NCBI RefSeq assembly: GCF_004323735.1
Contig: NZ_CP036455.1
Coordinates: 2,847,101 to 2,911,100 of the forward strand
Source of the DNA: Streptomonospora litoralis
GTDB lineage: Bacteria; Actinomycetota; Actinomycetes; Streptosporangiales; Streptosporangiaceae
Length of the DNA stretch: 64,000 nucleotides
Direction of reading: 5' to 3'
This document shows, piece by piece, positions 9,245 to 17,944 of this stretch. The translations under genes were made by a program, and so were the position numbers. A model generated the notes under the pieces. It did not search any database, was not told where the DNA came from, and saw only the letters and a list, made by a program, of their open reading frames with translations. Within the stretch, counting starts at the first letter, position 1; every line of letters starts with the position of its first letter.

Positions 9245-10516
9245 ATGGCGGTCGTGGCCGACGACGAAACCCCTCAAGCCCCGCCCCACGACGAGGACGC
9301 CCCCGCCCCGGGCGTCGCCGAGATCGTCCCCGCCCCGGTCCGCGAGCGCCTGGTAGGCGGCACCCGCAGCGTCCTGGTCGACGAGGACGCCCTGGAGGCG
9401 GTACGCCGCCGCTTCGACGACGAGCAGGCCGGCGCCCTGGGCCGCTACCTGTCCTCGGCCCAGTCCGCCAACACCCTGCGCGCCTACCGCACCGACTGGA
9501 CCGCCTTCAGCGCCTGGTGCCTGGCCGAGGGCCGCCGGTCGCTGCCCGCCGACCCCGTCGACGTCGCGGTCTACCTCGCGGCAGCCGCCGAGACCGTCCG
9601 CACCGACGACCCCCACCGCTGGGCCCTTGCCCCCGCCACCCTGGAACGCAAGGCCGCCGCCATCGCCGCCGTCCACGGCGCCCACGGACTCTCCGCCCCC
9701 ACCCGAAGCGACGTCGTACGCATGACCCTGCGCGGCATCCGGCGCCGGCGCCGCGCCGTCCCCACCCGCAAGCGGCCCCTCCTGCTGCCCACCCTGGAGG
9801 CACTGCTGGCCGAACTGCCCGACGCCGCCGACCCCGTCGGGGGCGTCGCACGGCGCCGCGACGCCCTGCTGCTGCTCACCGGGTTCGCCGGGGCACTGCG
9901 CCGCAGCGAGCTGGCGGCACTGACCTTCGACGCCGTCGCCCTTGCCGCCGACCACCGCACCGGCGACCCGATGCTCGTGGTGCGCCTGGGCGCCACCAAG
10001 ACCGACCAGGACGCGCGCGCCGAGCAGCAGGTGGCCCTGCCGCGCGGCAGGCGCCCGCACACCTGCCCCGTCTGCGCCTTCGCCGACTGGGCCGACCTGC
10101 TCGAATCCCGCCGCGACGGCGGAGCCGAGGCCGTGGCCGCCCAGCTGGCCCACCCGCCCGCCGCACCTCCCGGCGGGCACCGCTGCCACACCTACACCGG
10201 CACCGACCTGGCCGACGGCACCGGCCGGGCGGTGTTCCCACGCGTGGACCGGCACGGACACATCGGGCACAAAGGCGTCTCCGACCGCGCGGTGGCCGAC
10301 CTCGTCAAGCGCTACAGCCGCCGCGCCGGACTCGACGACGCGGCCTTTTCCGGCCACTCGCTGCGTGCGGGCTTCGCCACCCAGGCGGCGATGGGCGGGG
10401 CGGGCGACCGGGAGATCATGCGCCAGGGCCGGTGGAGCAATCCCCGCACGGTGCACGGCTACATCCGCACCGCGAGTCCGCTTGAGGACAATGCCGTGAC
10501 CCGTTTGGGCCTGTGA
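9245..10516 (+). CDS. Tyrosine recombinase (phage-integrase family)
   Basis: 423 residues from ATG 9245. An N-terminal SAM-like core-binding domain (about 60-165; SANTLRAYRTDWTAFSAWC) precedes the catalytic domain. Catalytic residues visible: Arg in GALRRSEL (about 217), Lys in ATKTDQ (about 251), HxxR in HSLRAGFAT (about 372), Trp in GRWSNP, and Tyr in HGYIR (about 405). A segment with two CxxC-like Cys pairs and His residues around 275-315 is inserted between Lys and HxxR. No attachment repeat, excisionase or tRNA is visible nearby, so this looks like an orphan recombinase rather than part of an intact prophage. Confidence 0.85.
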   Translation: MAVVADDETPQAPPHDEDAPAPGVAEIVPAPVRERLVGGTRSVLVDEDALEAVRRRFDDEQAGALGRYLSSAQSANTLRAYRTDWTAFSAWCLAEGRRSLPADPVDVAVYLAAAAETVRTDDPHRWALAPATLERKAAAIAAVHGAHGLSAPTRSDVVRMTLRGIRRRRRAVPTRKRPLLLPTLEALLAELPDAADPVGGVARRRDALLLLTGFAGALRRSELAALTFDAVALAADHRTGDPMLVVRLGATKTDQDARAEQQVALPRGRRPHTCPVCAFADWADLLESRRDGGAEAVAAQLAHPPAAPPGGHRCHTYTGTDLADGTGRAVFPRVDRHGHIGHKGVSDRAVADLVKRYSRRAGLDDAAFSGHSLRAGFATQAAMGGAGDREIMRQGRWSNPRTVHGYIRTASPLEDNAVTRLGL

Positions 10517-10550
10517 TCAACTCGAGTCCGATATATGTCAAGATGCGTGC

Positions 10551-12866
10551 GTGATCGATGAGTTTCGTGCAGCGTTTCAGGAGCTGATCGACGCCTCCGT
10601 CGCGGCGGACACCGGGCGCTTTCCTCCGGCCGTACAGAGCGTGTACCACCTGGCCTCCGAGGTTCCCCCGCAGGAGCGCGAACTCGCGTTGGAGGCGCTC
10701 GGTCCGTTCCTCGGCGGCGGGCACACCGCGCCCGGCATCAGCGCCGACCTGGCCTTGGTCGCCGGCGCCTTCGTCGAGATGGGCGCCTCGCCCGGACCGG
10801 CCGGTCCCGAGGTGGTGCGCCTGCTGCGCAGCTTCGGCCAGGGCGCGGCCGTCTTCCTCTACGCCTGGGAGCGCACCGGCGGCGGGCGCCTGCCCGACCC
10901 CGACGAGGTCAGCGCCACCGCCGAGGAACGCCTCGCCGCCGAACTCGGCGAAGCCGCCTCCACAGCCACCGTGTGCTGGTGGACCATCCGCCGCTTCGGG
11001 CTGGCCGCCAAGACCATGCTGAGCCAGGCCGAGGTGCGCAGCGCCGTGCGTTCCGAAGCCGAACTGCGCGCCGAACTCGTGGCCATCGCCAACCAGCTCA
11101 GCGGCGCCCTGTCGGAGTTCGGCGAGATCCGCGCCCTGCTCCGGATGGCCGAGGCCACCTCGGCGCTGGTCCTGGAGAGCGCCTCGGGTCGGGCCTTCCG
11201 CGTGCTTTTCGACGGCATCGGCGACAATTTCCAGCTGCACACCCTGCTGGCCGACGCGCTGATCGGCGACGAAGGCCGCGGCCTGCCGGGGGAGCGCCCC
11301 GACCCCCGGTGGGTCGCCGCGTTCCGCGACGCCCAGCCCGACCCCGAGGCCCGCGTCGTCCACGGCTGGTGGAACCTGGCGGCGCTGGACGGGGCCTGGG
11401 TCTGGAACGAGGGGGTGCCCGCCGACATCCCCACCGTCGACGGCGAGCACGTGCTGGTGCTGGGCCGGCAGCCCTACCCCCGCTCCTGGAACGCCGGGCG
11501 GCGCCACCCGCAGGTGAGCGGCTGGCTGGAGGTCGAGGAGGAGGTCTCGGCCGAGGAGACCGCGACCTGGTGGCGCCGCGCCTCGGTGGCGCCGGGCACC
11601 CCCGACCGGCCGTCGCCCGCGGCCGCCGAAGGGGCCCCGGAGGCCGCGCCGGAGCTGGCGGGTCCCGAGCAGCCGGCCACCGGGGGAGAGGTGCGCGAAC
11701 CGGCCCCGGAGGAGCGGCCCACCCCCCAGGAGGCACCTCCGTCCGCCGACGCGGCTCCTCCGGCGGCGTGGGCGCAGGACACTCCGGACCCGCAGCCGGG
11801 CGGCGCCGCCGCGGCCGGGGCCGCACAAGACCGCCGCCACGCCGCGGACGAGAGCCCCGGCGCCGCAAGCGCCGCAACCGCATCCGCCGACTCCGGCCCG
11901 CAGCGGCCCGAGGCCGCCGATGGCGGCGCGGGCGCTCGCCCCAAGACACCCTTCGACGGCTTCGCGCTAGGGGGCCCCGACACCGCCGCGGCCGATCCGG
12001 AAGCCCAGGCAACCGGGGAATCCGCCGCCGATGCCGGCGTCCTCCGCCGCGCCGCGGCCCCCGACCGCACCGCCGACGGCGCCACAGGTCCTGCCGAATC
12101 CACGACCGAATCCGCCGGCGCGGCAGGAGTTTCCACCGCCGCACAAGAACCGGCGCACCCGTCCGCGGCCGACTCCGGGAACGCTCCCAGCGCCGCCCTC
12201 GCCGACGCCGCCGAGCACGGACGCGCGCAGCAGGTCCCGCCGGGCGCCCCTGCGGAGTATCCGACGCCTGCGCCCGACCGGGATCGCCGGGCTTCGCCGG
12301 ACGCCGAAACGCCCGGAGCCTTCGGCGGCGGGGAGGCGGACAGCCCCGCTCCGAGCGCGGGCGCTCCCACCATGGCGATTCCGCACCTGGGCGCGGCCGC
12401 CGGCTCCCGACCGCCCGCAGACGTCGGCGAAAGCGACGCGCCGGGCAGGCGGCACCTCGAAGAACCGCCCGAGGCCGATGGCGCCGACGACCATGCTGCG
12501 CCGAGCCCGGAATCCTCGGCACCGACGCACCCCGACGAGGAGCGCGATCCGGCGCACACCACCGCTGCGGATCCCCCTGGCGAGGCGCCGGACACCGGCG
12601 ATGCCGAGCCGGTCGTACCCACGCCGTGGGCGGAGGACACCCCCGCCACCGGCACCGCCCTCGACGGCGAGTCGACGGTCGGCGGTTCCGCCACCGAGAC
12701 CGCCACCGACCCGGACGCCGGGGGAGCAGACCCCGGAAACGGCTCCGATGGGCCGGATTCCGCCGCGGACGAGGCCGCCGCCGAGGAATCGGTGCGAAAT
12801 CCTCTCCTGCCGCCGCTGCCCAAGGGCGTGTCCGACAGCTCGGCCTGGGGCCCCGACTGGCTCTAA
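10551..12866 (+). CDS. Large protein with long acidic, disordered C-terminal half, unknown function
   Basis: 771 residues. GTG start without a ribosome site; CAAGAT lies exactly 6 nt upstream, so the mRNA may be leaderless. Residues 1-345 have normal composition with predicted helices (MIDEFRAAFQELIDASVAA) and Trp-rich stretches (VVHGWWNLAALDGAWVWNEG; ATWWRRASVAPGTP). Residues 350-745 are almost entirely Ala, Pro, Glu, Asp, Gly, Thr and Ser, clearly low complexity. A distinct conserved-looking tail closes the protein (NPLLPPLPKG...SSAWGPDWL). No membrane segment or signal peptide. I do not recognise it. It follows the recombinase by 34 bp, and its TAA stop lies inside an inverted repeat. Confidence 0.7.
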   Translation: MIDEFRAAFQELIDASVAADTGRFPPAVQSVYHLASEVPPQERELALEALGPFLGGGHTAPGISADLALVAGAFVEMGASPGPAGPEVVRLLRSFGQGAAVFLYAWERTGGGRLPDPDEVSATAEERLAAELGEAASTATVCWWTIRRFGLAAKTMLSQAEVRSAVRSEAELRAELVAIANQLSGALSEFGEIRALLRMAEATSALVLESASGRAFRVLFDGIGDNFQLHTLLADALIGDEGRGLPGERPDPRWVAAFRDAQPDPEARVVHGWWNLAALDGAWVWNEGVPADIPTVDGEHVLVLGRQPYPRSWNAGRRHPQVSGWLEVEEEVSAEETATWWRRASVAPGTPDRPSPAAAEGAPEAAPELAGPEQPATGGEVREPAPEERPTPQEAPPSADAAPPAAWAQDTPDPQPGGAAAAGAAQDRRHAADESPGAASAATASADSGPQRPEAADGGAGARPKTPFDGFALGGPDTAAADPEAQATGESAADAGVLRRAAAPDRTADGATGPAESTTESAGAAGVSTAAQEPAHPSAADSGNAPSAALADAAEHGRAQQVPPGAPAEYPTPAPDRDRRASPDAETPGAFGGGEADSPAPSAGAPTMAIPHLGAAAGSRPPADVGESDAPGRRHLEEPPEADGADDHAAPSPESSAPTHPDEERDPAHTTAADPPGEAPDTGDAEPVVPTPWAEDTPATGTALDGESTVGGSATETATDPDAGGADPGNGSDGPDSAADEAAAEESVRNPLLPPLPKGVSDSSAWGPDWL

Positions 12867-13087
12867 GCCGTGTTTAAGAACGCCGGTCTGCTGGGCGGCC
12901 TAATGGGAGTTGCCGGGTCGGGCAGACTCGACGGGAAAGCGGCGGCGACGCCGGAAGCGGGGCCGGGCCCGCGCCCGCGGGACACGGTGCCCGCCGGTGG
13001 CGCAGTCGACGGGGCGGCGGGCGCCGCCCCTGTCACCTACCGCCCATGGGAGCCGAACCGATCCAACCCTTCTTAAACGGCGCTTAG
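12863..13087. repeat. 225-bp element with imperfect 18-bp terminal inverted repeats
   Basis: CTAAGCCGTGTTTAAGAA at 12863-12880 matches the reverse complement of 13070-13087 (CTAAGCGCCGTTTAAGAA) at 15 of 18 positions. The interior has no transposase. Terminal repeats on a short non-autonomous unit suggest a MITE-like element; an extended RNA stem is the alternative. The left repeat supplies the stop codon of the 771-residue protein. Confidence 0.4.
12870..13076 (+). CDS. Doubtful small ORF inside the inverted-repeat element
   Basis: 68 residues, GTG start, between the two inverted repeats; its TAA stop lies in the right repeat. It starts with a short hydrophobic run (NAGLLGGLMGVAG) and continues with Pro/Ala/Gly-rich sequence. 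It has no ribosome site and no recognisable family. It may be just the interior of the element. Confidence 0.2.
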   Translation: MFKNAGLLGGLMGVAGSGRLDGKAAATPEAGPGPRPRDTVPAGGAVDGAAGAAPVTYRPWEPNRSNPS

Positions 13088-13160
13088 CCACCCCAGGCAG
13101 ACTTCGGCTCCTCGGCGGCACGCTGGGGGAGACCCGTGGATGCAGGCCGCCCCGGCCCGA

Positions 13161-13194
13161 GTAGAAAATCTACAATGTAAAGGCGCCTGTCAAC
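13161..13194 (-). promoter_or_regulatory. AT-rich palindrome with TTGACA, site 1 of a recurring motif
   Basis: GTAGAAAATCTAC (13161-13173) is a 5-bp-arm palindrome; on the minus strand it is preceded by CTTTACATT and by TTGACA (13194-13189). Nearly the same arrangement recurs at 20778-20815. It stands out strongly against the GC-rich surroundings. No intact minus-strand gene follows it. Confidence 0.35.
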
Positions 13195-13264
13195 CCTCCG
13201 CCACAACGCGGCCCTAACCGCAGCGGATCCGCCGGGAACGGGGAGCCGGCGGATCCGGGGACGG

Positions 13265-13798
13265 TCACGCCCGGGTCGTGCGCCGATGGTGGCCCGGCCC
13301 ACCTTCGGTGTCGGCGCCGCTGAAGCGATCCCGCTCCTCGTAGTCCTCGTCGTAGAGGCCGTCGAAGTACTCCTCCTCGGTCACGCCCTGCGGTCGCTCC
13401 TTTCGGGCCCACCGCGAGGGCACCAGCATCGGGATGAACAGGGCCAGCCCCAGCGGCAGGTAGGCCCCGATCGACAGCAGCGTCACCGCTCCTTCCACAC
13501 CCGGCAGCCCCGGCACCCGCTCCACCAGCGCCGGGCGCAGCACCTGCACCGCTGTGGCCGCGACCAGACTCAGTCCGGTGATGCCGGGCAGCAGCGGGGT
13601 AAGCCGCGGGGGCACCAGCACCAGCGTCACCAGCAGCGCCACGACGGCCGCGGCGCCCACGGCGACCGCACCGTCCACGGTGGCGATCGACTGCCCGGTC
13701 TCGTCGAGGTCGACGAAGCGCGGCAGCAGCCAACCGGTGCCGAGCATCAGCACCGGCGCCAGCACCAGGCCGACGACGAATCCCACGAAATGTCGCAC
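13265..13798 (-). CDS. Multi-pass membrane protein, unknown function
   Basis: 177 residues from GTG 13798, chosen because AGGAGAAG lies just upstream; the frame stays open further upstream but without protein-like sequence. Four to five hydrophobic segments: about 4-24 (FVGFVVGLVLAPVLMLGTGW), 40-64 (VDGAVAVGAAAVVALLVTLVL), 70-90 (LTPLLPGITGLSLVAATAVQV) and 103-130 (AVTLLSIGAYLPLGLALFIPM). The cytoplasmic tail is acidic (EEEYFDGLYDEDYEERDRF) and then His/Arg-rich. No family recognised. It reads toward the inverted-repeat element. Confidence 0.7.
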   Translation of the reverse strand: MRHFVGFVVGLVLAPVLMLGTGWLLPRFVDLDETGQSIATVDGAVAVGAAAVVALLVTLVLVPPRLTPLLPGITGLSLVAATAVQVLRPALVERVPGLPGVEGAVTLLSIGAYLPLGLALFIPMLVPSRWARKERPQGVTEEEYFDGLYDEDYEERDRFSGADTEGGPGHHRRTTRA

Positions 13799-15138
13799 GA
13801 GTCTTCTCCTCAGGTAGGTAGGTGGCGGCGGGCAGGCACGGCACCGCGCGGCCGGGGCCGACTGGCCCCCCGGGGATCGGGTGCCCCGCGCATGCGGCGC
13901 CGTCCGACGCGACTCCACGGGGAGTTGAGCATGCACCATAGCGACATTTGCCGCTAAATGGGCATAGTAGACACGCTTCGTAGTCGTGCACTGCGTCGTC
14001 TCGTCGCCTCGAACGGTGGTGCGACGCAGTTGAGGACGCCCGAAAATCCGATCTCGCCCATTGCGAAAACCAAGCAAAGTCACGTTGCGTGCTCGTTCCG
14101 GGTGGCGGCGGAGGGCCGCCACCCGGTTGTCGGCGCGAGCCCGACGCGGGGTAGCCGGCGGCCGACATGCAGCCGGATCGGGGCCACGAGATGCACGTAC
14201 GTGCGCCGGTATTCGCCGCGGCGCTGCTCCGAGGTGCCGTCCTCGCACCGTGAGTTCGCGATGCGAAACAACGCGGGTCGTTATGCCCACCAATGCCCGA
14301 TTCCTCGGTGGGTTCGCCCCCGCGCCGCGGCGGCGGTAGCGCACGAGGCGCACCGAATGGCGCGAAAGCGCCCCCGACATCAACTTTTCGTGCGTCTCGT
14401 GGCCGCCGCGCCCGCCGAGGCCACCCGCAAAACGGTCATAGACCCCCAAAAATCCATCCCATCGGGCGGTGGACTCCCGGAGGTGACGCCCGGGCGCAAC
14501 GAGCGACGTGTCGTCACCCCCCCCGCACCCCTCGGGCCGTGCGAGCGCCCGCGACCCCGCCCCGCCGCGCGGCTTCCGGCCTGCGCGGGCCCTGTCGGAA
14601 CACAGCGGCGCCGCCTCCCAGCCCCCGCGCCCGCTATATCCGACGCGCCGGAGTCGGCCGCGACGATCGTGGCGGCCGTGGCGAAAATCCCAAAGAACGC
14701 CGCTGGATCTCGTCATACGGGCACCATCGTCCCGCCGCCCTGCGACATCACGGACACACGGGCGCCTCCCGGATCCCCCGCGTCCTCGCCGACCCCGTCG
14801 CGCGGGTCACCGGCCGGCACCGGAACCGACGCTCGCGGGCTGGCCCTTCGCCGTCCTCGCTGCCGCTTCTCCATATGGCCGCCCGATACCCGGCAGGCCG
14901 ACAAGGCCGCCCAGCAGACCCGAGCCGCCGGCCGCCGCCACCGGCGAGCACCAACGGGCACCCGGCCCGATGACCGCAGGCTCAGCCCGCCGCCGCTCTC
15001 ACCGTCGCCCTTTCCGCCAAGAACGACACCCCAACCCCGCCCGGCACCCAGGCCCCACAGCGCAGAGCGGGCGCCGCCGCAGGCAGCAGCGAACCGGGCC
15101 GATCGGCGCGCGGGATTCAGCCGATTCTAGCGAGGAGC
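13799..15138. other. 1.3-kb gene-poor stretch
   Basis: Frames here are open only because of high GC; none shows a family motif or a convincing start. Structures seen: CATTT/AAATG around 13937-13952, a 9-bp stem ACTGCGTCG (13990-13998) with CGACGCAGT (14022-14030), and the strong hairpin at 14098-14126. A TACTAT on the minus strand near 13965 could be a -10 box for the membrane-protein gene. The composition is less biased than in neighbouring genes, consistent with decayed or inserted DNA next to the tnpB element. Confidence 0.4.
14098..14126. terminator. Very stable hairpin
   Basis: CCGGGTGGCGGC (14098-14109) and GCCGCCACCCGG (14115-14126) form a perfect 12-bp stem with a 5-nt loop. No gene ends here, so the transcript it would stop is unknown; it may be left from a lost gene. 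Confidence 0.4.
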
Positions 15139-15158
15139 CCCGGCTCTGCAGAGCCGGG
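15139..15158. repeat. 20-bp palindrome resembling an IS200/IS605-type end hairpin
   Basis: CCCGGCTCTG followed directly by its complement CAGAGCCGGG, preceded by GAGC and followed by AGGAATC. This resembles the hairpin-GGAGGAA pattern at the right ends of IS605-type elements, and the inverted copy at 18532-18563. A second hairpin, GGTGATC-gtag-GATCACC (15239-15256), lies directly before the tnpB start. Confidence 0.45.
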
Positions 15159-15259
15159 AGGAATCGCTTCTCACCACGGCCCCGCCCCGAATACGAGCAC
15201 GCCTGCGGATATCGGCGTTCGCCCCCCGCCGGGGCGGCGGTGATCGTAGGATCACCGCT

Positions 15260-16406
15260 GTGAAGATCGTCGTGCAGGCCAAACTCGTGCCCGATGCCGC
15301 ACAGGCGTCCGCGCTGTCAGCGACCCTGCGCACCCTCAACGAGGCCGCCAACCGGGTCTCGGCGGTGGCCTTCGAGCACGGCGTGCCGCGCGAGTACGAG
15401 CTGCGCAAGCACACCTACGCCGAGCTGAAGTCTCGCGGGCTGGGCGCCCAGGCCGCCCAACAGGTCATCAAGAAGGTCCGCGACGCCTACACCACGCTGG
15501 CGGCCAATATCGGGGCCGGCCACCTCGGCACACCCGGCAGCAAACGCCGCCGCAACGCCGAGGCGAAGCCGATCGCCTTCCGGGCCGAAGCCGCCCAACC
15601 TTACGACGACCGGTGTCTGAGCTGGCAGTACGACCAGCAGACGGTGTCCATCTGGACCACCGCAGGCCGCTTGAAGAACGTGCGCTTCGCCTGCGCACCG
15701 GAGACCCTCAAAATGCTGGTCGAGCACCGGCAGGGCGAATCGGACCTGGTCGAACGCGACGGCGTGTTCTACCTGATGGCCACCTGCGAAGTGGCCGAGG
15801 CCGAGCAGTATGAACCGGACGGGTTCATCGGGCATCGCCAGCATCGCCACCACCTCCACCGGCTACCGGGCGGCCGGGCGGGGCCTGAACCGCCACCGCA
15901 AGCGCCAGGCCGCCCTGCGGGCCGAACTCCAGGCCAAAAAGACCGAATCAGCAAAGCGCCGGCTCAAGAAGCGCAACCGCCGCGAGCGGCGCCACGTTGC
16001 GAACACCAACCACACCATCGCCAAGCAGATCGTGACCGAGGCTGAACGCACCTCATCCGGTATCGCCCTGGAAGACCTCACGGGCATCCGGCAGAGGGTA
16101 CGGCTCCGCAGGCCCCAACGGGTCGCGCTGCACTCCTGGGCCTTCGCCCGGCTCGCCGCCTTCATCGCCTACAAAGCCAAGCGGGCCGGGGTCCCGCTGG
16201 TGCAGGTCGATCCGGCCTACACCAGCCGGGAATGCGCCGAACGCCACCACATCGACACGAGGAACCGCCTGGATCGGGCCCGGTTCGTGTGCCGGTCGTG
16301 CGGGGTCGTTGCCCACGCCGACCGCAACGCTTCCCGCAACCTCGCCCGCCGGGGCGAGGACGCATGGAATGCGGGGCGTGAGTCACGCGTCCCTGCCGCC
16401 CCATAA
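15260..16406 (+). pseudogene. tnpB: Broken IS200/IS605-type tnpB (RNA-guided nuclease/transposon accessory)
   Basis: The first part (15260 to about 15830) encodes the TnpB N-terminus (VVQAKLVPDAAQASALSATLRTLN...). The frame then breaks and continues two frames away (from about 15832; IASIATTSTG..., ALEDLTGIRQR, HADRNASRNLA). Intact relatives read FIG-VDLG-IASIATTS at this point; the sequence matches loss of about 11 nt that removes VDLG, including the first RuvC catalytic Asp. The RuvC II Glu (ALEDL) and RuvC III Asp (HADRN) remain. The zinc finger is also damaged: ECAERHHID has Arg where the second Cys is expected (CRSC remains). Two lesions make this a true pseudogene. No tnpA lies nearby. 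Confidence 0.85.
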
Positions 16407-16495
16407 GGGGTGTCTGGACGGAGGAGCCCACCCGCCGGCCAGGCGGGCGGCTACCTCCAAGCCCGGCCCTTCAGGGCCCTTCAGGCCGGGTTAAG
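16407..16495 (+). ncRNA. Possible right-end / omega-RNA scaffold remnant of the tnpB element
   Basis: In TnpB elements the guide RNA scaffold covers the 3' end of tnpB and the right end. Here the downstream DNA folds into CCCGCC-ggcca-GGCGGG and then CCCGGCC...GGCCGGG with a duplicated CCTTCAGG loop segment, ending TTAAG. Position and hairpins fit; expression and the exact boundary are not shown. Confidence 0.35.
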
Positions 16496-16496
16496 C

Positions 16497-16526
16497 TGAC
16501 CAACTCGACGAAGGACTAACTAGTCT
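16497..16526 (+). promoter_or_regulatory. Promoter of the leaderless ankyrin gene
   Basis: TAGTCT (16521-16526) sits 6 nt before the GTG, placing the transcription start on the start codon. A TGACC-containing -35-like segment lies about 19 bp upstream, directly next to the presumed right end of the tnpB element. Confidence 0.5.
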
Positions 16527-16532
16527 GGAGGC

Positions 16533-16952
16533 GTGAGCAACGCAGAACCCGCCGACGCCTCCGGACCCGACCCCGACGTCATCGAACTGGCGAGTCGCGT
16601 CTTCGACCTCGCCCGCCGCGGCGAGACCGACCTGCTGACCGCCTACCTCGACGCCGGAGTCCCGGTGAACCTCACCAACGACAAAGGCGACACCCTCGTC
16701 ATGCTCGCCGCCTACCACGGGCACGCCCGCACCACGGCCCTGCTGTGCGAACGCGGCGCCGAGGTCGACCGCCTCAACGACCGCGGGCAGTCACCCCTGG
16801 CCGGTGCGGTCTTCAAAGGCGAAGACGAGGTCGTCGACGTCCTCGTCGACCACGGCGCCGATCCGGGCGCCGGAACCCCCTCGGCGCTGGAGGCGGCCCG
16901 CATGTTCGAAAAGGAGCACTACCTGCAGCGGTTCTCCACCGACCGGCCCTGA
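16533..16952 (+). CDS. Ankyrin-repeat protein
   Basis: 139 residues, GTG start, probably leaderless. Two to three ankyrin repeats are visible from about residue 30: ARRGETDLLTAYLDAGVPVN, NDKGDTLVMLAAYHGHARTTALLCERGAEVD and NDRGQSPLAGAVFKGEDEVVDVLVDHGADP. The protein is soluble, with no signal peptide, so probably a protein-protein interaction module. The next gene starts 3 nt after its stop, so the two are co-transcribed and perhaps act together; the partner is a membrane protein. Family is firm, role unknown. Confidence 0.85.
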   Translation: MSNAEPADASGPDPDVIELASRVFDLARRGETDLLTAYLDAGVPVNLTNDKGDTLVMLAAYHGHARTTALLCERGAEVDRLNDRGQSPLAGAVFKGEDEVVDVLVDHGADPGAGTPSALEAARMFEKEHYLQRFSTDRP

Positions 16953-16955
16953 GCG

Positions 16956-17903
16956 GTGACCTCCTCCGAGCGGCGCCTCCGGCCGGTCATCGACCCCGAC
17001 CTCGCGGCCGAGGAGCGCGACCTACTGGCCGCCCACCCCGGCGTGCTCGTCCCCGCCACGGCACCGGCGCCCGCCCCCACCCGCGACGCCCAACCCTCCG
17101 ATCGCCGGCGCATCCCGATCGTCCTCGGCCTGCTCGCCGCCCTGGTGGGGATCGCGGTACTCACCCGCTCGCCCGTGCTCATCCTCGGCTGTCTGCTACT
17201 GCTCGCGATGGCCCCGGCCGGCCTGTCCGGCGCCCTGCGCCCCGCCGCCCGCGAGCACCCGGCCGCCCGCGCGGCACGCCTGCGCCACGGCCGCTACCTG
17301 CTGGCCGCCGACTTCGACGAACCCTGCCGGGCGCTGCTGGCGCGCGCCCAGCAGGCCGCTGATGACGCCACCGCCTCGACCGAGGAACTCGCCGATACCG
17401 GCCGCATCGAGGCACGCGAGAACACCGTCGTGCTGCCCCGCCAGCTGTGGGACATCGCAACCACCCTGCGCAGCATCACCGACCTGGGCGACCGAGCCCG
17501 CATCGTCGACCCCGCCCTGGCCGAGGAGGTCGCCGACCTGCTGGCCGAGCGCCGCGCCGCCGTGGAGACCGCCCGCGGCGCCATCGAGGCGCGCGTCGCA
17601 GCCCTGGAGCGCTACGCCGCCGGGATCGCCGCGGCCGCACGGCACCAGCGGCGCCTGGACGAACTGCGCCGACTGCTGCACGAGCAGGAGGACTACCGCG
17701 ACCTGCTGGCCGCCACCGCAGCCGACGAACACGCCGCGGCCGACATCGACCGCCTGGCCGAGCGCGCCGGCCTGGCCGAAGAGGACCTGGCCGCCGCCCT
17801 GCAGGCGGCCCTGCGCGAAGCCGATCTGCTGTCCTCCGGCTCATCGCCGCCGGATCCGCCCCAGGCCACCGAGAACCCGGAGGACCCGGAGAACCCCGCC
17901 TGA
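16956..17903 (+). CDS. Membrane protein with long coiled-coil cytoplasmic domain
   Basis: 315 residues from GTG 16956, 3 nt after the ankyrin gene. A 50-residue N-terminal segment precedes a hydrophobic hairpin (about 53-85; IPIVLGLLAALVGIAVL and VLILGCLLLLAMAPAGL). The rest (about 100-295) is Glu/Arg/Ala-rich and helical with heptad character (RIVDPALAEEVADLLAERRAAVETARGA and similar), then a Pro-rich tail. No family recognised. Tight coupling to the ankyrin gene suggests a membrane scaffold plus interaction module. Confidence 0.7.
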   Translation: MTSSERRLRPVIDPDLAAEERDLLAAHPGVLVPATAPAPAPTRDAQPSDRRRIPIVLGLLAALVGIAVLTRSPVLILGCLLLLAMAPAGLSGALRPAAREHPAARAARLRHGRYLLAADFDEPCRALLARAQQAADDATASTEELADTGRIEARENTVVLPRQLWDIATTLRSITDLGDRARIVDPALAEEVADLLAERRAAVETARGAIEARVAALERYAAGIAAAARHQRRLDELRRLLHEQEDYRDLLAATAADEHAAADIDRLAERAGLAEEDLAAALQAALREADLLSSGSSPPDPPQATENPEDPENPA

Positions 17904-17944
17904 GCGGCCGACCCGGGGCGCGGCCGCCGCGCACACCCGGCACG

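Noticed and set aside
13265-14716. Long minus-strand frame upstream of the membrane protein start at 13798
   Set aside because: Sequence above 13798 lacks protein character, and a good ribosome site marks 13798 as the start.
13958-15130. 390-codon plus-strand frame in the gene-poor stretch
   Set aside because: Pro/Arg/Ala-rich without domains or a ribosome site; open because of base composition.
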